Shown here piece after piece: positions 18,411 to 27,311 of a DNA stretch of 64,000 bases. The position numbers and the translations under genes are program-made. The number at the start of each line of letters is the position of its first letter. Position 1 is the stretch's first letter. Below the pieces are notes generated by a model. It did not search any database and was not told where the DNA came from. It was given only the letters and a program-made list of their open reading frames with translations. The stretch is from Bacteroidota bacterium (GTDB lineage: Bacteria; Bacteroidota; Bacteroidia; Chitinophagales; Saprospiraceae): contig JAKOVW010000053.1 of assembly GCA_029781865.1 (NCBI GenBank), positions 244,312-308,311 of the forward strand. The letters run 5' to 3'.

Positions 18411-19073
18411 TTAATAAGAACCTGTTTCTGATATTTTAATCAGATCCGAAATTTCGATGACTTCCGGTGCTGCGTCCAAATGAGTTATAATATATACGAG
18501 ACTCGTTATCATTTGCCTGATATTTACAAATGCAAATGCCTTTGATTGTTTAGCCGTAGCTGGCAAAACCTCCAGTAATTTAAATAACGGCCAAAGTAAA
18601 TACGGCCACCAATGTCCGGGACCCAAAACATACCAGGGCCTTACAAATACATGCGAAAGATTCTGAGCTATTATATATTGTTCAGCTTTTCGTTTAACTG
18701 CCTGAAAATCTTTCATCAATGAACTTGGTTCCATTGCTACACTAAGATATATAATCTTTAAGGCATTGCATTCCTTTGCAACACGTGCTACAATTTTCAA
18801 AGCCCCTAAATCAATGCGTTCAAATAATTGGCTTTTTGAAGGATTAGGATGCGAGACCCCTAATAAATGAATAAAAATACTTTTACCAGGTACCCTGGAA
18901 ATCCATTCTTCCGGATTAAATACATCAGCTGAGATGATCTCAATCCCGGGTGGAATCTTGTGTTCGGAACCTGGTCGCACTAATGCAATGATTCTGAACG
19001 CATTTTTATCCAATGCTTTCAAAAGCCGGGATCCAATATATCCGGAGCCACCGGTTACTATCAGGTTTTCCAT
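18411..19073 (-). CDS. NAD(P)-binding epimerase/reductase-like protein
   Basis: 220 residues with an N-terminal Rossmann motif T7-G-G-S-G-Y-I-G14 and conserved strand ends LIVTGG, IIALVRP and IEIISADV, followed by the IHLLGV segment after the fourth strand. It resembles the atypical SDR group (NmrA/NDUFA9-like, often labelled NAD(P)H-binding) rather than a full epimerase, because the catalytic YxxxK is not obvious (the region has VKRKAEQYI instead). A basic helix after LSVAMEPS and the FVRPWYVLGPGHWWPYLLWPLFKLLE segment are typical of that group. The function is unknown. The gene is divergent from the sigma-factor gene with only a short spacer. Confidence 0.8.
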   Translation of the reverse strand: MENLIVTGGSGYIGSRLLKALDKNAFRIIALVRPGSEHKIPPGIEIISADVFNPEEWISRVPGKSIFIHLLGVSHPNPSKSQLFERIDLGALKIVARVAKECNALKIIYLSVAMEPSSLMKDFQAVKRKAEQYIIAQNLSHVFVRPWYVLGPGHWWPYLLWPLFKLLEVLPATAKQSKAFAFVNIRQMITSLVYIITHLDAAPEVIEISDLIKISETGSY

Positions 19074-19096
19074 AACTGCTTAATCGCCATTATTCA

Positions 19097-19744
19097 TTGA
19101 TCATCTATTGGTCAATATACGACCTATCTGACCGTCGGGATTTAGAAACCCCATTTTTTGAACATTCTTTATATTTGTATCCTGACTTTAGTAAAATTGA
19201 ATTTTTGGATCAGGAAACCTTAGTCGGACTGCTTAAGGAAGGAAATGATAAGGCCTTCGAGTATTTGTATGATCATTATGCCTCGACCTTATTTGGTATC
19301 ATTAACCGCTTTGTTTCAGAGCAGGAACAAGCTGAGAATCTACTTCAGGATTGCTTTGTAAAAATCTGGAGATACATCGCCAGTTATGATGCGACCAAAG
19401 GAACCCTTGCAACCTGGCTCATTAATATTGCCAGAAATACCGCAATTGATTTTACCCGTTCCCGCCAGTTTTCTAAGGACAGTAAAAACCAAAGTCTGGA
19501 TAATTTCGTATATAGTGAAAGGCCTGGTCTATCTACGAATATTCCGGAGGAGTGTATAGGTCTTCGGGAACTCGTACATAAATTAGACCCCAGCATCCGC
19601 CAAATTTTGGAATGGATGTATTTTGATGGATATACTCAACAGGAAATATCCGAGGAATTTTCAATTCCACTAGGTACGGTGAAAACCAGAGCTCGTAATG
19701 GTCTCCGCGAATTAAGAGAAATGTTTGTAACGATTAATAATTAG
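19097..19744 (+). CDS. RNA polymerase sigma factor, ECF subfamily
   Basis: Contains both ECF domains. Sigma-70 region 2 (about 42-110) has FEYLYDHYASTLFGI, the AENLLQDCFVKIWRYI core and LATWLINIARNTAIDFTR. Region 4 (about 155-210) has LDPSIRQILEWMYFDGYTQQEISEEFSIPLGTVKTRARNGL read as a helix-turn-helix. It directs transcription of a small regulon in response to an unknown signal. There is no in-frame ATG at the 5' end; possible starts are TTG at 19097 or, better supported by family length and by the -7 box at 19170, TTG at 19205. Four bases after its stop comes the cupin-domain gene, almost certainly co-transcribed and probably the sigma factor's regulator. Confidence 0.9.
   Translation: MIIYWSIYDLSDRRDLETPFFEHSLYLYPDFSKIEFLDQETLVGLLKEGNDKAFEYLYDHYASTLFGIINRFVSEQEQAENLLQDCFVKIWRYIASYDATKGTLATWLINIARNTAIDFTRSRQFSKDSKNQSLDNFVYSERPGLSTNIPEECIGLRELVHKLDPSIRQILEWMYFDGYTQQEISEEFSIPLGTVKTRARNGLRELREMFVTINN
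19170..19177 (+). promoter_or_regulatory. TAnnTTTG-like -7 box inside the annotated 5' end of the sigma gene
   Basis: TATATTTG matches the -7 consensus. If used, it excludes the TTG at 19097 as the start and favours the TTG at 19205, which also agrees better with the usual N-terminus of this sigma family. Confidence 0.35.
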
Positions 19745-19748
19745 CACA

Positions 19749-20327
19749 TTGAAAAAGGAAAAAAATATAACCCAGGAAGATATTAAGCATTGGCTGGAAG
19801 ATTATAATGAGGAGCAGGTTATTGAAACCGAAAATGCCTTAAACGCATTTGCTAAATCTTGGGCTGTAGTGCCAGCTACGGATATTAAAAATAAAATTCT
19901 TACTAAGCTGGCTTCACTAAATCAAAAACGCAAAGCTCAGGGGGTCATTGATATTTCAAATCCTCCATTAATTTCTGAAGACTCCAATCTTGAGGATTGG
20001 CTCCTTGCAACTAAAGATATGCAGCCGCCTGCTGATTTCAAAGATATTCATCTCGAACCTATTAAATCAGATTCCAACGTTAAGATGTTCGTAGCATGGG
20101 TAACTAAAATGGTACCTGAGGAAGTACACCATGATTTACTGGAAAGTTTTATTCTTCTGGAAGGTACTTGCACCTGCCATATTACAGATCCAATGGGGAA
20201 CACGAGAATAGTAAATATGCAGGCTGGCGATTATATCACCATGAAAACTGGTGAAACACATGATGTATGTATCACTTCAGAAAAGCCAGCCAAAGCAGTT
20301 TTGCAATGGTTGAAGATTGCCGCATGA
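19749..20327 (+). CDS. Cupin-domain protein with anti-sigma-like N-terminus
   Basis: 192 residues, starting at a TTG four bases behind the sigma stop. The first 60 residues (ENALNAFAKSWAVVPATDIKNKILTKL region) resemble the N-terminal part of Bacteroidota RskA-type anti-sigma factors (ALE.YA....V.P...K.KIL.KL), but no membrane segment follows. The C-terminal half (about 105-190) is a cupin barrel: motif 1 reads H128-x3-E132-x6-G139 and motif 2 reads G160-x5-KTG-ET-H171, so H127 or H128, E132 and H171 may bind a metal. Cysteines C141, C143 and C174 lie close by. By analogy with ChrR, the zinc cupin anti-sigma factor paired with RpoE, it may bind and hold the sigma factor and release it on oxidative or metal signals; that role is inference from position and architecture. 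Confidence 0.75.
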   Translation: MKKEKNITQEDIKHWLEDYNEEQVIETENALNAFAKSWAVVPATDIKNKILTKLASLNQKRKAQGVIDISNPPLISEDSNLEDWLLATKDMQPPADFKDIHLEPIKSDSNVKMFVAWVTKMVPEEVHHDLLESFILLEGTCTCHITDPMGNTRIVNMQAGDYITMKTGETHDVCITSEKPAKAVLQWLKIAA

Positions 20328-20439
20328 TTTAATGGAAGATAAGTGTAATGATTTGCACTTTTTTGAAGAGCCGAATCATTTAATTGACATTAAGTACATA
20401 CCAGTTATGTTTAGCTTCAACTATATCTGAATTGGAATT

Positions 20440-21381
20440 CTAAATTTCTATTACCAGGCTTCCAATAATAACTGAGATAACCGTCAAACCATTGTTCCAA
20501 TATTCACAAACATATATACCTGAGTCCTGACCAAGATAGCTGATTATTTTTGGAATTGCACTCCGTTCATTCCTAATTACAACCATTTGTTTTTCATCAT
20601 TGGTAAAATACCATAGACCGGAAAGACTTGTGATTTTCGCTTGCCGGAGCAAATAGCATTGATGTTTAATAAAAGGATTCAGGCAGACTGCATTACCATA
20701 TTGACTTAGTAATTCGCTTAAGTTTACTGTTTTTAAGGCACTAAAATCTGCTTTAACAATTTGGTCTGTGGCCAGATCTTTTATGCGCTGGTGCGTTTTA
20801 GATGGGAAAAAACGAACTGCAGAACGATATACAATACCACAATTCAATGGCTTTAACCGGACAAATTTATTGAATTGAAATTCAAGGAACAGAATGGTTT
20901 GATGTGAATGAATTCCATAAAACCAATTCCGCTTTATAATGAGTTTTTCCTCTTTTTCTTTTTGACATCCCAGATAGAGCCATTCATCCTGAAGCATATT
21001 GTCTTCGGCAAAATTTGTTTTTTTATACACCACTCCGGCATAACTCAATAGATCTTCTTTTTGCAATTCATCCAGCTTTTCTACATCATGAAATGAACTG
21101 ATGAACAGGTACAATTCTCCAATCTGCATAAATACATATTCCGTCCAATCTTCTGTCTCTTTGATTTTCTCGGGAATGATTCTTAATTTTCTGGCAATTC
21201 CTGGCAAACCATAATCAACCATTCTTGTAGAAATTTCCACGATTTTTACCGGATCGTCCTGAATAGTAGATACCCCTCTCAACAAAAGTTCATCCAGCCA
21301 TTTCTTCAGTATACCTACTCCCTGAAAAAGAGATTGCTCTTTTTGTGAAGTTAGTCTAGAAAAAAATAATTTGAGGCTCAA
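20440..21381 (-). CDS. Stand-alone protein resembling the C-terminal region of SWIM zinc-finger proteins
   Basis: 313 residues, no signal peptide, no membrane helix. The N-terminal 60 residues (LKKWLDELLLRGVSTIQ, then ISTRMVDYGLPGIARKLR) follow the pattern found after the SWIM zinc finger in large bacterial SWIM proteins (WLRDLVRQGL..., AARMVDAQAPGLARRLR). The rest follows the same order of segments, including DEWLYLGCQKEKEEKLIIKRNWFYG and a beta-rich tail. The SWIM motif itself (CxC..CxH) is absent, and the usual partners (MoxR ATPase, VWA protein) are not in the neighbourhood. The function is unknown. It may be an isolated domain or the remnant of a larger gene; the 225 bp upstream, to the end of rnc, contain no obvious missing part. 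Assignment is from family memory and moderately sure. Confidence 0.6.
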   Translation of the reverse strand: MSLKLFFSRLTSQKEQSLFQGVGILKKWLDELLLRGVSTIQDDPVKIVEISTRMVDYGLPGIARKLRIIPEKIKETEDWTEYVFMQIGELYLFISSFHDVEKLDELQKEDLLSYAGVVYKKTNFAEDNMLQDEWLYLGCQKEKEEKLIIKRNWFYGIHSHQTILFLEFQFNKFVRLKPLNCGIVYRSAVRFFPSKTHQRIKDLATDQIVKADFSALKTVNLSELLSQYGNAVCLNPFIKHQCYLLRQAKITSLSGLWYFTNDEKQMVVIRNERSAIPKIISYLGQDSGIYVCEYWNNGLTVISVIIGSLVIEI

Positions 21382-21606
21382 TTCAACAGATGCTTATTCG
21401 ATAAAATTAGAAATTATTGTACGTAGAGTAGCTCTTGTTTTGTTTCCGTCATTATCGAGATCTATTCAGATTGAAAACCGGAACATTTATTCACCTGCAG
21501 AATCAACAGATCTTGCTATTTCATACAGAATAATGATATGCTTTAAACCACTTGAATCGCAAATCCGTTCAGCAAAAGTTACTATCTCAATTTCCTTTGT
21601 ACTTAT

Positions 21607-22374
21607 TCAATCGTCAGTCTCTTTTACTTCCTTCACACCGAGATGTTGGATTGCCTGTTCTGATGCAATTTGTTCGGCGCTCTTCTTGTTAAAATCCTCT
21701 GCAGTTGAAATTTCAACACCATCAATAAAAACACCAACTTTGAACCGATCTCTTTTATCCACTTTAAATTTGTTGATCACTTTAAAATCAATTTCTTTAG
21801 AATGCTTTTGGCACCATTCCAACAGCTGGCTTTTATAATTGTCATCAAAAATTTCAAGTTGATCTATATCGATAAAGCGCTTGACGATCTTGGTCAACAC
21901 GAAGTGTCTGGAAAATTCGAAACCTTGTTCGATATAAATTGCTCCTAATAACGCTTCCAGTGCATTTCCCAACATGGATTGTGAAATTGCCGTTTGATTA
22001 AACTCCATCATGAGATGATCGAGACCCATTTGCTCTGCGATATAATTAAGCATTTTTCGCTTGACGATCTTGGAACGCATTTTAGTCAGGAAACCTTCGT
22101 TGGCTGAAGGATATTTTTTAAACAAATACTCACCAACGATAAAACTCAATAATGCATCGCCAAGATATTCCAGTCTTTCATTGGACTGATAAATTCCATT
22201 GTGTTCAACCGGGGAATTATTCAGTGTAGATTTATGATAGAAAGCCAGTTTGAAGATGTAGATATTGGAAGGCACAAAACCAATGAGATTTTGCAACCGC
22301 TCTGCAAAATGCTTGTCTTTGGAAAAAAACTTGTGGTTTGTTTTTTTGTAATACTTGTAAAGAAATCCTAACAT
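21607..22374 (-). CDS. rnc: Ribonuclease III
   Basis: 255 residues. RNase III cleaves double-stranded RNA in rRNA processing and mRNA turnover. The signature NERLEYLGD spans residues 65-73 and supplies acidic residues E69 and D73; the second site has N137-A-L-E140 in GNALEALLGAIY, so the aspartate found there in many enzymes is asparagine in this one. A dsRNA-binding domain fills the C-terminal 70 residues (KSQLLEWCQKHSKE to SEQAIQHLGVKEV). The start overlaps the end of fabF by 7 bp, so translation is coupled within the acpP-fabF-rnc operon. After the stop the frame stays open without a start codon for about 38 codons, which I regard as chance. Confidence 0.95.
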   Translation of the reverse strand: MLGFLYKYYKKTNHKFFSKDKHFAERLQNLIGFVPSNIYIFKLAFYHKSTLNNSPVEHNGIYQSNERLEYLGDALLSFIVGEYLFKKYPSANEGFLTKMRSKIVKRKMLNYIAEQMGLDHLMMEFNQTAISQSMLGNALEALLGAIYIEQGFEFSRHFVLTKIVKRFIDIDQLEIFDDNYKSQLLEWCQKHSKEIDFKVINKFKVDKRDRFKVGVFIDGVEISTAEDFNKKSAEQIASEQAIQHLGVKEVKETDD

Positions 22375-23609
22375 CTTTTAAAAATCACTGAACTGTTGTG
22401 TCCGCCAAATCCGAATGTGTTGCTAAGAAATGCATTCACCTTTCTGGTCTGAGCTTCATTAAAAGTAAAATTGAGTTGCTGATCCAATTCCGGATCATCA
22501 GTAAAGTGATTAATGGTAGGTGGTATAAAGTCGTGATTGATTGCAAGAATACCCGCTATAACTTCAATAACTCCTGCTGCACCCAGCAGGTGGCCTGTCA
22601 TTGATTTGGTTGAGCTGATATTCAGGCGGTATGCATCTTCTCCAAATACTTTGAGAATGGCCTTTGCTTCCGCAATATCTCCAAGTGGTGTTGATGTACC
22701 GTGTGTATTGATATAATCGATTTGAGAAGTACTTAATCCGGATTCCTTTAATGCCAGAGTCATAGCCGTCGATGCTCCCAATCCTTCAGGATGAGGTGCT
22801 GTGATATGATATGCATCGGCAGTTGAACCTGAGCCAATCATTTCAGCATAAATCTTAGCTCCCCTTTTTTTGGCAAACTCATATTCTTCAAGTATCAAAG
22901 CTCCTGCACCTTCTCCTAAAACAAAACCATCGCGATCCTTGTCATAAGGTCGTGAAGCTGTTAAAAAGTCGTCATTTCTTTCTGACAGCGCTTTCATAGA
23001 AGAAAAACCCCCTACTCCGGCCCTGGTGATAGCGGCTTCTGAACCTCCTGCCATCATCACATCTGCTTTATTTAAACGGATATAATCAAACGCGTTTGTT
23101 ATGGCATGAGCAGAGGATGCGCATGCTGAAACCGTACTATAATTAATTCCCATGAGACCATATTTAATAGAAATATGACCCGGGGCAATGTCCGAAATCA
23201 ACTTGGGAATAAGAAACGGGCTATATCTCGGTGGACCCGTAAGCAGTGCAGCTTCTGATAAATCATGTTCAAGAGTGTGGAATCCTCCAATTCCAGAGCC
23301 CCAGATAACCCCAAATCTCGACAAATCCATTCCTTCAGTCTGAATACCTGAATCCTTCATGGCTTCATCCGCAACGATAAGGGCATATTGAGCGAAAGGG
23401 TCAATTTTGCGGGCTTCTTTTTTATCCAGGTAGGTTTCAACTGCAAAATCTTTCAATTGGCATACGAACCTGGTTCTGAACAGGCTGGCATCGAAGTAGC
23501 TGATAGGGCATGCACCACTGACCCCCATTTGAAGTCCATTCAAATAGGCAGCCTGATTTAACCCGATCGGGGTCAAAGCGCCAATACCAGTAACAACAAC
23601 TCGCCTCAT
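22368..23609 (-). CDS. fabF: Beta-ketoacyl-ACP synthase II
   Basis: 413 residues, the standard length. FabF condenses malonyl-ACP with a growing acyl-ACP in fatty-acid elongation in the cytosol. The catalytic triad is visible at the canonical positions: Cys163 in VSACASSAHAI, His303 in NTHGTSTPLGD and His340 in STKSMTGHLLGAAG, with Lys335 nearby. The conserved GSGIGGF (105-110) and GFVLGEGAGALILE (228-241) stretches are also present. It lies between acpP (77 bp upstream) and rnc (7-bp overlap), the standard Bacteroidota arrangement that couples fatty-acid synthesis with rnc expression. Confidence 0.97.
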   Translation of the reverse strand: MRRVVVTGIGALTPIGLNQAAYLNGLQMGVSGACPISYFDASLFRTRFVCQLKDFAVETYLDKKEARKIDPFAQYALIVADEAMKDSGIQTEGMDLSRFGVIWGSGIGGFHTLEHDLSEAALLTGPPRYSPFLIPKLISDIAPGHISIKYGLMGINYSTVSACASSAHAITNAFDYIRLNKADVMMAGGSEAAITRAGVGGFSSMKALSERNDDFLTASRPYDKDRDGFVLGEGAGALILEEYEFAKKRGAKIYAEMIGSGSTADAYHITAPHPEGLGASTAMTLALKESGLSTSQIDYINTHGTSTPLGDIAEAKAILKVFGEDAYRLNISSTKSMTGHLLGAAGVIEVIAGILAINHDFIPPTINHFTDDPELDQQLNFTFNEAQTRKVNAFLSNTFGFGGHNSSVIFKRC

Positions 23610-23686
23610 ACGCTGCTGCGTTTTATATGAATCCTAACACAAATCCCGTGTTAGAAGATATAAATTTAGTAAACTTATTAGATTGG

Positions 23687-23923
23687 TTATTTGCAGTTTG
23701 CCTCCAGGTAAGCTATGGCCTGGCCGACAGTTTGGATTTTCTCTGCCTGATCATCCGGGATAGATGTATCGAACTCTTTTTCGAATTCCATGATAAGTTC
23801 CACAGTATCAAGGGAGTCCGCACCCAAGTCGTTTACAAAACTAGCTTCTGTAGTGACTTCTGCTTCATCTACGGCCAGTTTATCGACTATAATTTTTTTG
23901 ACTCTTTCAGCAATTGTTGACAT
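23687..23923 (-). CDS. acpP: Acyl carrier protein
   Basis: 78 residues when started at the ATG at 23923 ([12 protein letters not shown]), which matches the family's length; an ATG at 23965 would add 14 basic residues not seen in acyl carrier proteins. The phosphopantetheine attachment site is Ser37 in [11 protein letters not shown]. The protein is strongly acidic and four-helical, carries acyl intermediates on its prosthetic group and serves FabF, whose gene follows. A promoter with a -33 TTTG and a TATTTTG -7 box lies about 40 bp upstream on the minus strand. The divergent neighbour is pyruvate kinase. Confidence 0.96.
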   Translation of the reverse strand: MSTIAERVKKIIVDKLAVDEAEVTTEASFVNDLGADSLDTVELIMEFEKEFDTSIPDDQAEKIQTVGQAIAYLEANCK

Positions 23924-23962
23924 GTTTAATAATTTTTTTATGATTTTTTTTAAACCATGGCG

Positions 23963-23994
23963 CAAAATAAAGGATTCATATAAGGAATACCAAA
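23963..23994 (-). promoter_or_regulatory. Putative promoter of acpP-fabF-rnc
   Basis: On minus: TTTG (23991-23994), 21 bases, then TATTTTG (23963-23969), one base short of the TAnnTTTG consensus. Predicted start of transcription lies about 30 bases before the acpP ATG. Confidence 0.4.
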
Positions 23995-24081
23995 ATAATT
24001 TTCGCTTTTTTTACAGACTTTGCTTTTGCTTTGCGTTCTAAATCAACTTTTAATCTCAAAAAACGCCTTTAAATTCAATTT

Positions 24082-25506
24082 ATGATTCATCATAACACCA
24101 AAATAGTCATAACTGTTGGCCCATCCTGCAATAGTTATGAAAATCTTCTGGCACTGGCCAGAGAAGGTGTTGCCATTTTCAGACTGAATTTTTCTCATGG
24201 AACGCACGAGGACCATGCTGAAGTAATACGCCATTTAACCCGGATCAATCAGGAGCAGGACGCTCATTTGGGCATTTTATGCGACCTCCAGGGGCCCAAG
24301 CTGCGCATTGGTCAGATTGAAAACAACAGTCTGGAAGTACTGCCGGGTGAAATTCTGACATTCACCAATCAACCCTGTATCGGTACAAAGAATGGCATTT
24401 ACATGAGTTATGAGAATTTTGCGGAAGATGTCACTGTGGGAGAAACCATTCTCATCGATGATGGCAAGTTGGTCTTCGAAGTGGTGGAAACCAATAAAAA
24501 AGACCTGGTAAAACTCAAATGCCTGTTTGGAGGTTTTCTATCATCCAATAAAGGGGTGAATTTACCTGACACCAAAATATCTCTCCCCTCTTTAACGGAG
24601 AAAGACCTTCATGATTTGAATTTTATTTTAACGCAACCGGTAAATTGGATCGCCCTTTCGTTTGTTAGAAAACCGGAAGACATAGAAGACTTGTTAGCCA
24701 AAATTGAAAGTGCCAAACATTCCGCCAAAGTCATTGCCAAAATTGAAAAGCCGGAAGCCATTAAAAATATTGACGCCATTATAAAAATCAGCAACGGGAT
24801 TATGATTGCCCGCGGCGATCTCGGAGTAGAGTTTCCGATAGAAAAACTTCCCACAATACAGAAAATGATCATTGCCAAATGCATACAAAGAGCAAGACCA
24901 GTGATTGTTGCGACTCAATTGATGGATAGTATGATCAATAATCCGAGTCCAACCCGTGCGGAAGTAACAGATGTTGCAAATGCTGTACTCGATGGAACCG
25001 ATGCAGTTATGCTGAGCGCTGAAACTTCTATCGGTAAACATCCGGTTAAAGTGGTGCAGGCTATGAATAAAATTATTTCGGAAGCTGAAAAACATTACTC
25101 TTTAAATACAAAAAAACCAAAACCATCCAATAAGTCATCCACATTTTTGTCTGATGTGGTTTGTTTCAATGCAGCAAAAACAGCAGAAGATATCAAAGCT
25201 CAGGCTATTATTGGATTAACCGTCTCGGGATACACGGCATTCAAAACGTCTTCATACCGGCCAGACTGCCCCATATTTATTTTCTCCAGTGCCGCTCATA
25301 TGCTGGGCACGTTGAATCTCGTTTGGGGTGTACGTTGTTACTATTATGATAAGATGACTTCTACAGATGAAACAATAGAAGATCTGATCGAAATTTTAAA
25401 AAATGATAATAAATTACATAAAGGAGACCTGGTGGTAAATACCGGAAGTATGCCGATTCATAAAAAACTTAGGACCAATATGCTTAAAGTTACTGAAGTG
25501 GAATAA
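24082..25506 (+). CDS. pyk: Pyruvate kinase
   Basis: 474 residues, typical length of bacterial type enzymes. It transfers phosphate from phosphoenolpyruvate to ADP, the last step of glycolysis. Key features: TKIVITVGPSC at the N-terminus; R34-L-N-F-S-H in the substrate-binding loop; the active-site signature KIEKPEAIKNID (about 218-229) with its catalytic lysine; MIARGDLGVEFP (about 240-251) with metal ligands; and the NAVLDGTDAVMLSAETSIGKHP segment. The usual ATQMLESM motif reads ATQLMDSM here. The C-terminal regulatory domain (about 350-474) is complete. It is divergent from acpP, with a 158-bp shared spacer. Confidence 0.97.
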   Translation: MIHHNTKIVITVGPSCNSYENLLALAREGVAIFRLNFSHGTHEDHAEVIRHLTRINQEQDAHLGILCDLQGPKLRIGQIENNSLEVLPGEILTFTNQPCIGTKNGIYMSYENFAEDVTVGETILIDDGKLVFEVVETNKKDLVKLKCLFGGFLSSNKGVNLPDTKISLPSLTEKDLHDLNFILTQPVNWIALSFVRKPEDIEDLLAKIESAKHSAKVIAKIEKPEAIKNIDAIIKISNGIMIARGDLGVEFPIEKLPTIQKMIIAKCIQRARPVIVATQLMDSMINNPSPTRAEVTDVANAVLDGTDAVMLSAETSIGKHPVKVVQAMNKIISEAEKHYSLNTKKPKPSNKSSTFLSDVVCFNAAKTAEDIKAQAIIGLTVSGYTAFKTSSYRPDCPIFIFSSAAHMLGTLNLVWGVRCYYYDKMTSTDETIEDLIEILKNDNKLHKGDLVVNTGSMPIHKKLRTNMLKVTEVE

Positions 25507-25631
25507 ACAGGAAAAGAACTTACCAAAATGCTAGTGATTCATTCATTTTTCTCATTTGAATAGTAAAAATCCATATTCCACACATTCAATGACCAACAGT
25601 CCATTAACTAAATAAAATAACTCTGATATAC

Positions 25632-27311
25632 ATGCATAAAAATTTATTCATCATAATTTGTTTGCTATTTATTTGCGGAAATACCTATTCCCAGGATAAA
25701 GAAAAAATGATTTCTAATCAGTCATTACTTATTGATGCTATACGTGAAGAACAGATTGGAAATAAAGACAAAGCGATTGAAATTCTGGAAAAATTAAAAT
25801 ACGAACCCGATTTCAGAGGAGTTTGCAATTTCTACCTGGCGAAAATTTACAGAAGCACCGGAAAAATGGAAGAAGCATTTGAAGCTATTGATCAAAGTAT
25901 CCTCAGTGAGCCTGACAATACCTGGTACCTGATTATGAAAACCAATATGACCGAAGAGTATGGGAGAAATTTAGAAACCGCGCTGACTTTTGAAAAATTG
26001 TGCAATCTCGAACCGAATAACTTTTCACATTATGATAATGCAGCTTACTTTTTTCTGAAAGCTGAAGAATTCAAAAAAGCTCTTGATATTCTGAATAAGG
26101 CTGAACATACCTTCGGAATTGTGCCTTCCATAGCGATAAAAAAATCGTATGTGCTGACCGTAATGAAAAAAAATAAAAATGCCCTGGAGGTTCTTGAAAA
26201 CTGTTACACCGTCTTTCCTTCAAATAAAGAGTTAGTACTGGAATTAATTAAAGCATATTCAGAAGCTAACAATACTGAACAAGCAGCAAAATATATAGAC
26301 AAACTTAAACTCATTGATCCAAACAATGATGAATTGAATCAATGGACTACCAAAAAAGCAATCGAACCGAATAATCAAAAAGCGAAATCCACTGACGAAG
26401 TTATTCAATCTCCGGATTTAAGTCTCGATGACAAAGTAAAGTATTTATTTACCAGATTAAATACCGCTATTTCCAAGTCTGATAAATCAGGAATTCTAAG
26501 TTTGTTAAACCCAGCCGAAAATTTAAGACATCAATATCCTGCAGATCCAAAAACCATTGCCATAATCGGAGATATCCAGTTTCAGTTAAATAATCTGCTA
26601 CAGGCTAAAGAAGCGTATGTGCAAGCCACTCGGGATGGCCAGGTTCCTTATTCTGTATGGGATAATTTATTGTTTTGCCTCATCCATTTGAATCACTGGA
26701 AAACCGCAAGTTATTTTGCGGACAAATGCATGGATTTATATCCAAATCAGAGTTTTCCAAATTATGTATATATACTGAGCAAATTCAAACTGAATCAGTT
26801 ACAGGACATCGTTAAATCGATAGAACAGTTGGAATTAATGGTGAGCCATAATGATCATAAAAAAACCGAGCTGCTCATCCTTAAAGCGAAAATACTTTCC
26901 GAGTTAAAGAAAGATGAGGATTCTGCAAACAGCTGGAAACTCGCATTGGAAACGGATCATGACTATCTTGCTTCATTGGAATACAGCGTTTTCATGGCTT
27001 CTAAAGGTGCTTCATACCCTAAAGATTATTTTGAAAAAGCAATGAACTCTGAATTCATTCACGAATCTTTCAAATTGGACAAAGCAGCTGAATTATTTTA
27101 TTACCTGAAAGATTACGCTAAAGCCAAACAATACATTGAAAATTCCATTTCAAAAGGATATTGCGAAAGCACAGATACTTTGCTTTTGGCTGCTAAAATT
27201 TACGAAGCTACAGGTGATCTTAAAACGTCACAGGAATTCAGAAGCAAAGCCAGGGTACTGATTGAAAGTGAATCTGATCAAAGCCTACCATCTAATAATC
27301 CCGCCAAATAA
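25632..27311 (+). CDS. Tetratricopeptide-repeat protein, periplasmic
   Basis: 559 residues. A signal peptide (LFIIICLLFICGNTYSQ) is followed by helical repeats of about 34 residues over most of the length; clear TPR units include AIEILEKLKYEPDFRGVCN, the following GKMEEAFEAIDQSILSEPDN segment, FKKALDILNKAE, and LLQAKEAYVQATRDGQVP. TPR solenoids bind other proteins, so this is likely a scaffold in the periplasm or at the outer membrane. Its stop overlaps the start of the DUF4292 lipoprotein gene by one base, and that gene overlaps the EnvC-like gene; the three form a tight operon. This TPR / DUF4292 / M23-like order recurs in Bacteroidota, and a joint envelope role is likely. Confidence 0.85.
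   Translation: MHKNLFIIICLLFICGNTYSQDKEKMISNQSLLIDAIREEQIGNKDKAIEILEKLKYEPDFRGVCNFYLAKIYRSTGKMEEAFEAIDQSILSEPDNTWYLIMKTNMTEEYGRNLETALTFEKLCNLEPNNFSHYDNAAYFFLKAEEFKKALDILNKAEHTFGIVPSIAIKKSYVLTVMKKNKNALEVLENCYTVFPSNKELVLELIKAYSEANNTEQAAKYIDKLKLIDPNNDELNQWTTKKAIEPNNQKAKSTDEVIQSPDLSLDDKVKYLFTRLNTAISKSDKSGILSLLNPAENLRHQYPADPKTIAIIGDIQFQLNNLLQAKEAYVQATRDGQVPYSVWDNLLFCLIHLNHWKTASYFADKCMDLYPNQSFPNYVYILSKFKLNQLQDIVKSIEQLELMVSHNDHKKTELLILKAKILSELKKDEDSANSWKLALETDHDYLASLEYSVFMASKGASYPKDYFEKAMNSEFIHESFKLDKAAELFYYLKDYAKAKQYIENSISKGYCESTDTLLLAAKIYEATGDLKTSQEFRSKARVLIESESDQSLPSNNPAK

Noticed and set aside
21490..21606. Open frame continuing in phase for about 38 codons behind the rnc stop on minus
   Set aside because: No start codon and no recognisable domain; RNase III is complete without it. 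It looks coding-like, but read-through cannot be supported.
21371..21838. 155-codon open frame on plus
   Set aside because: Crosses the end of rnc antisense; composition is not protein-like and no family is recognisable.
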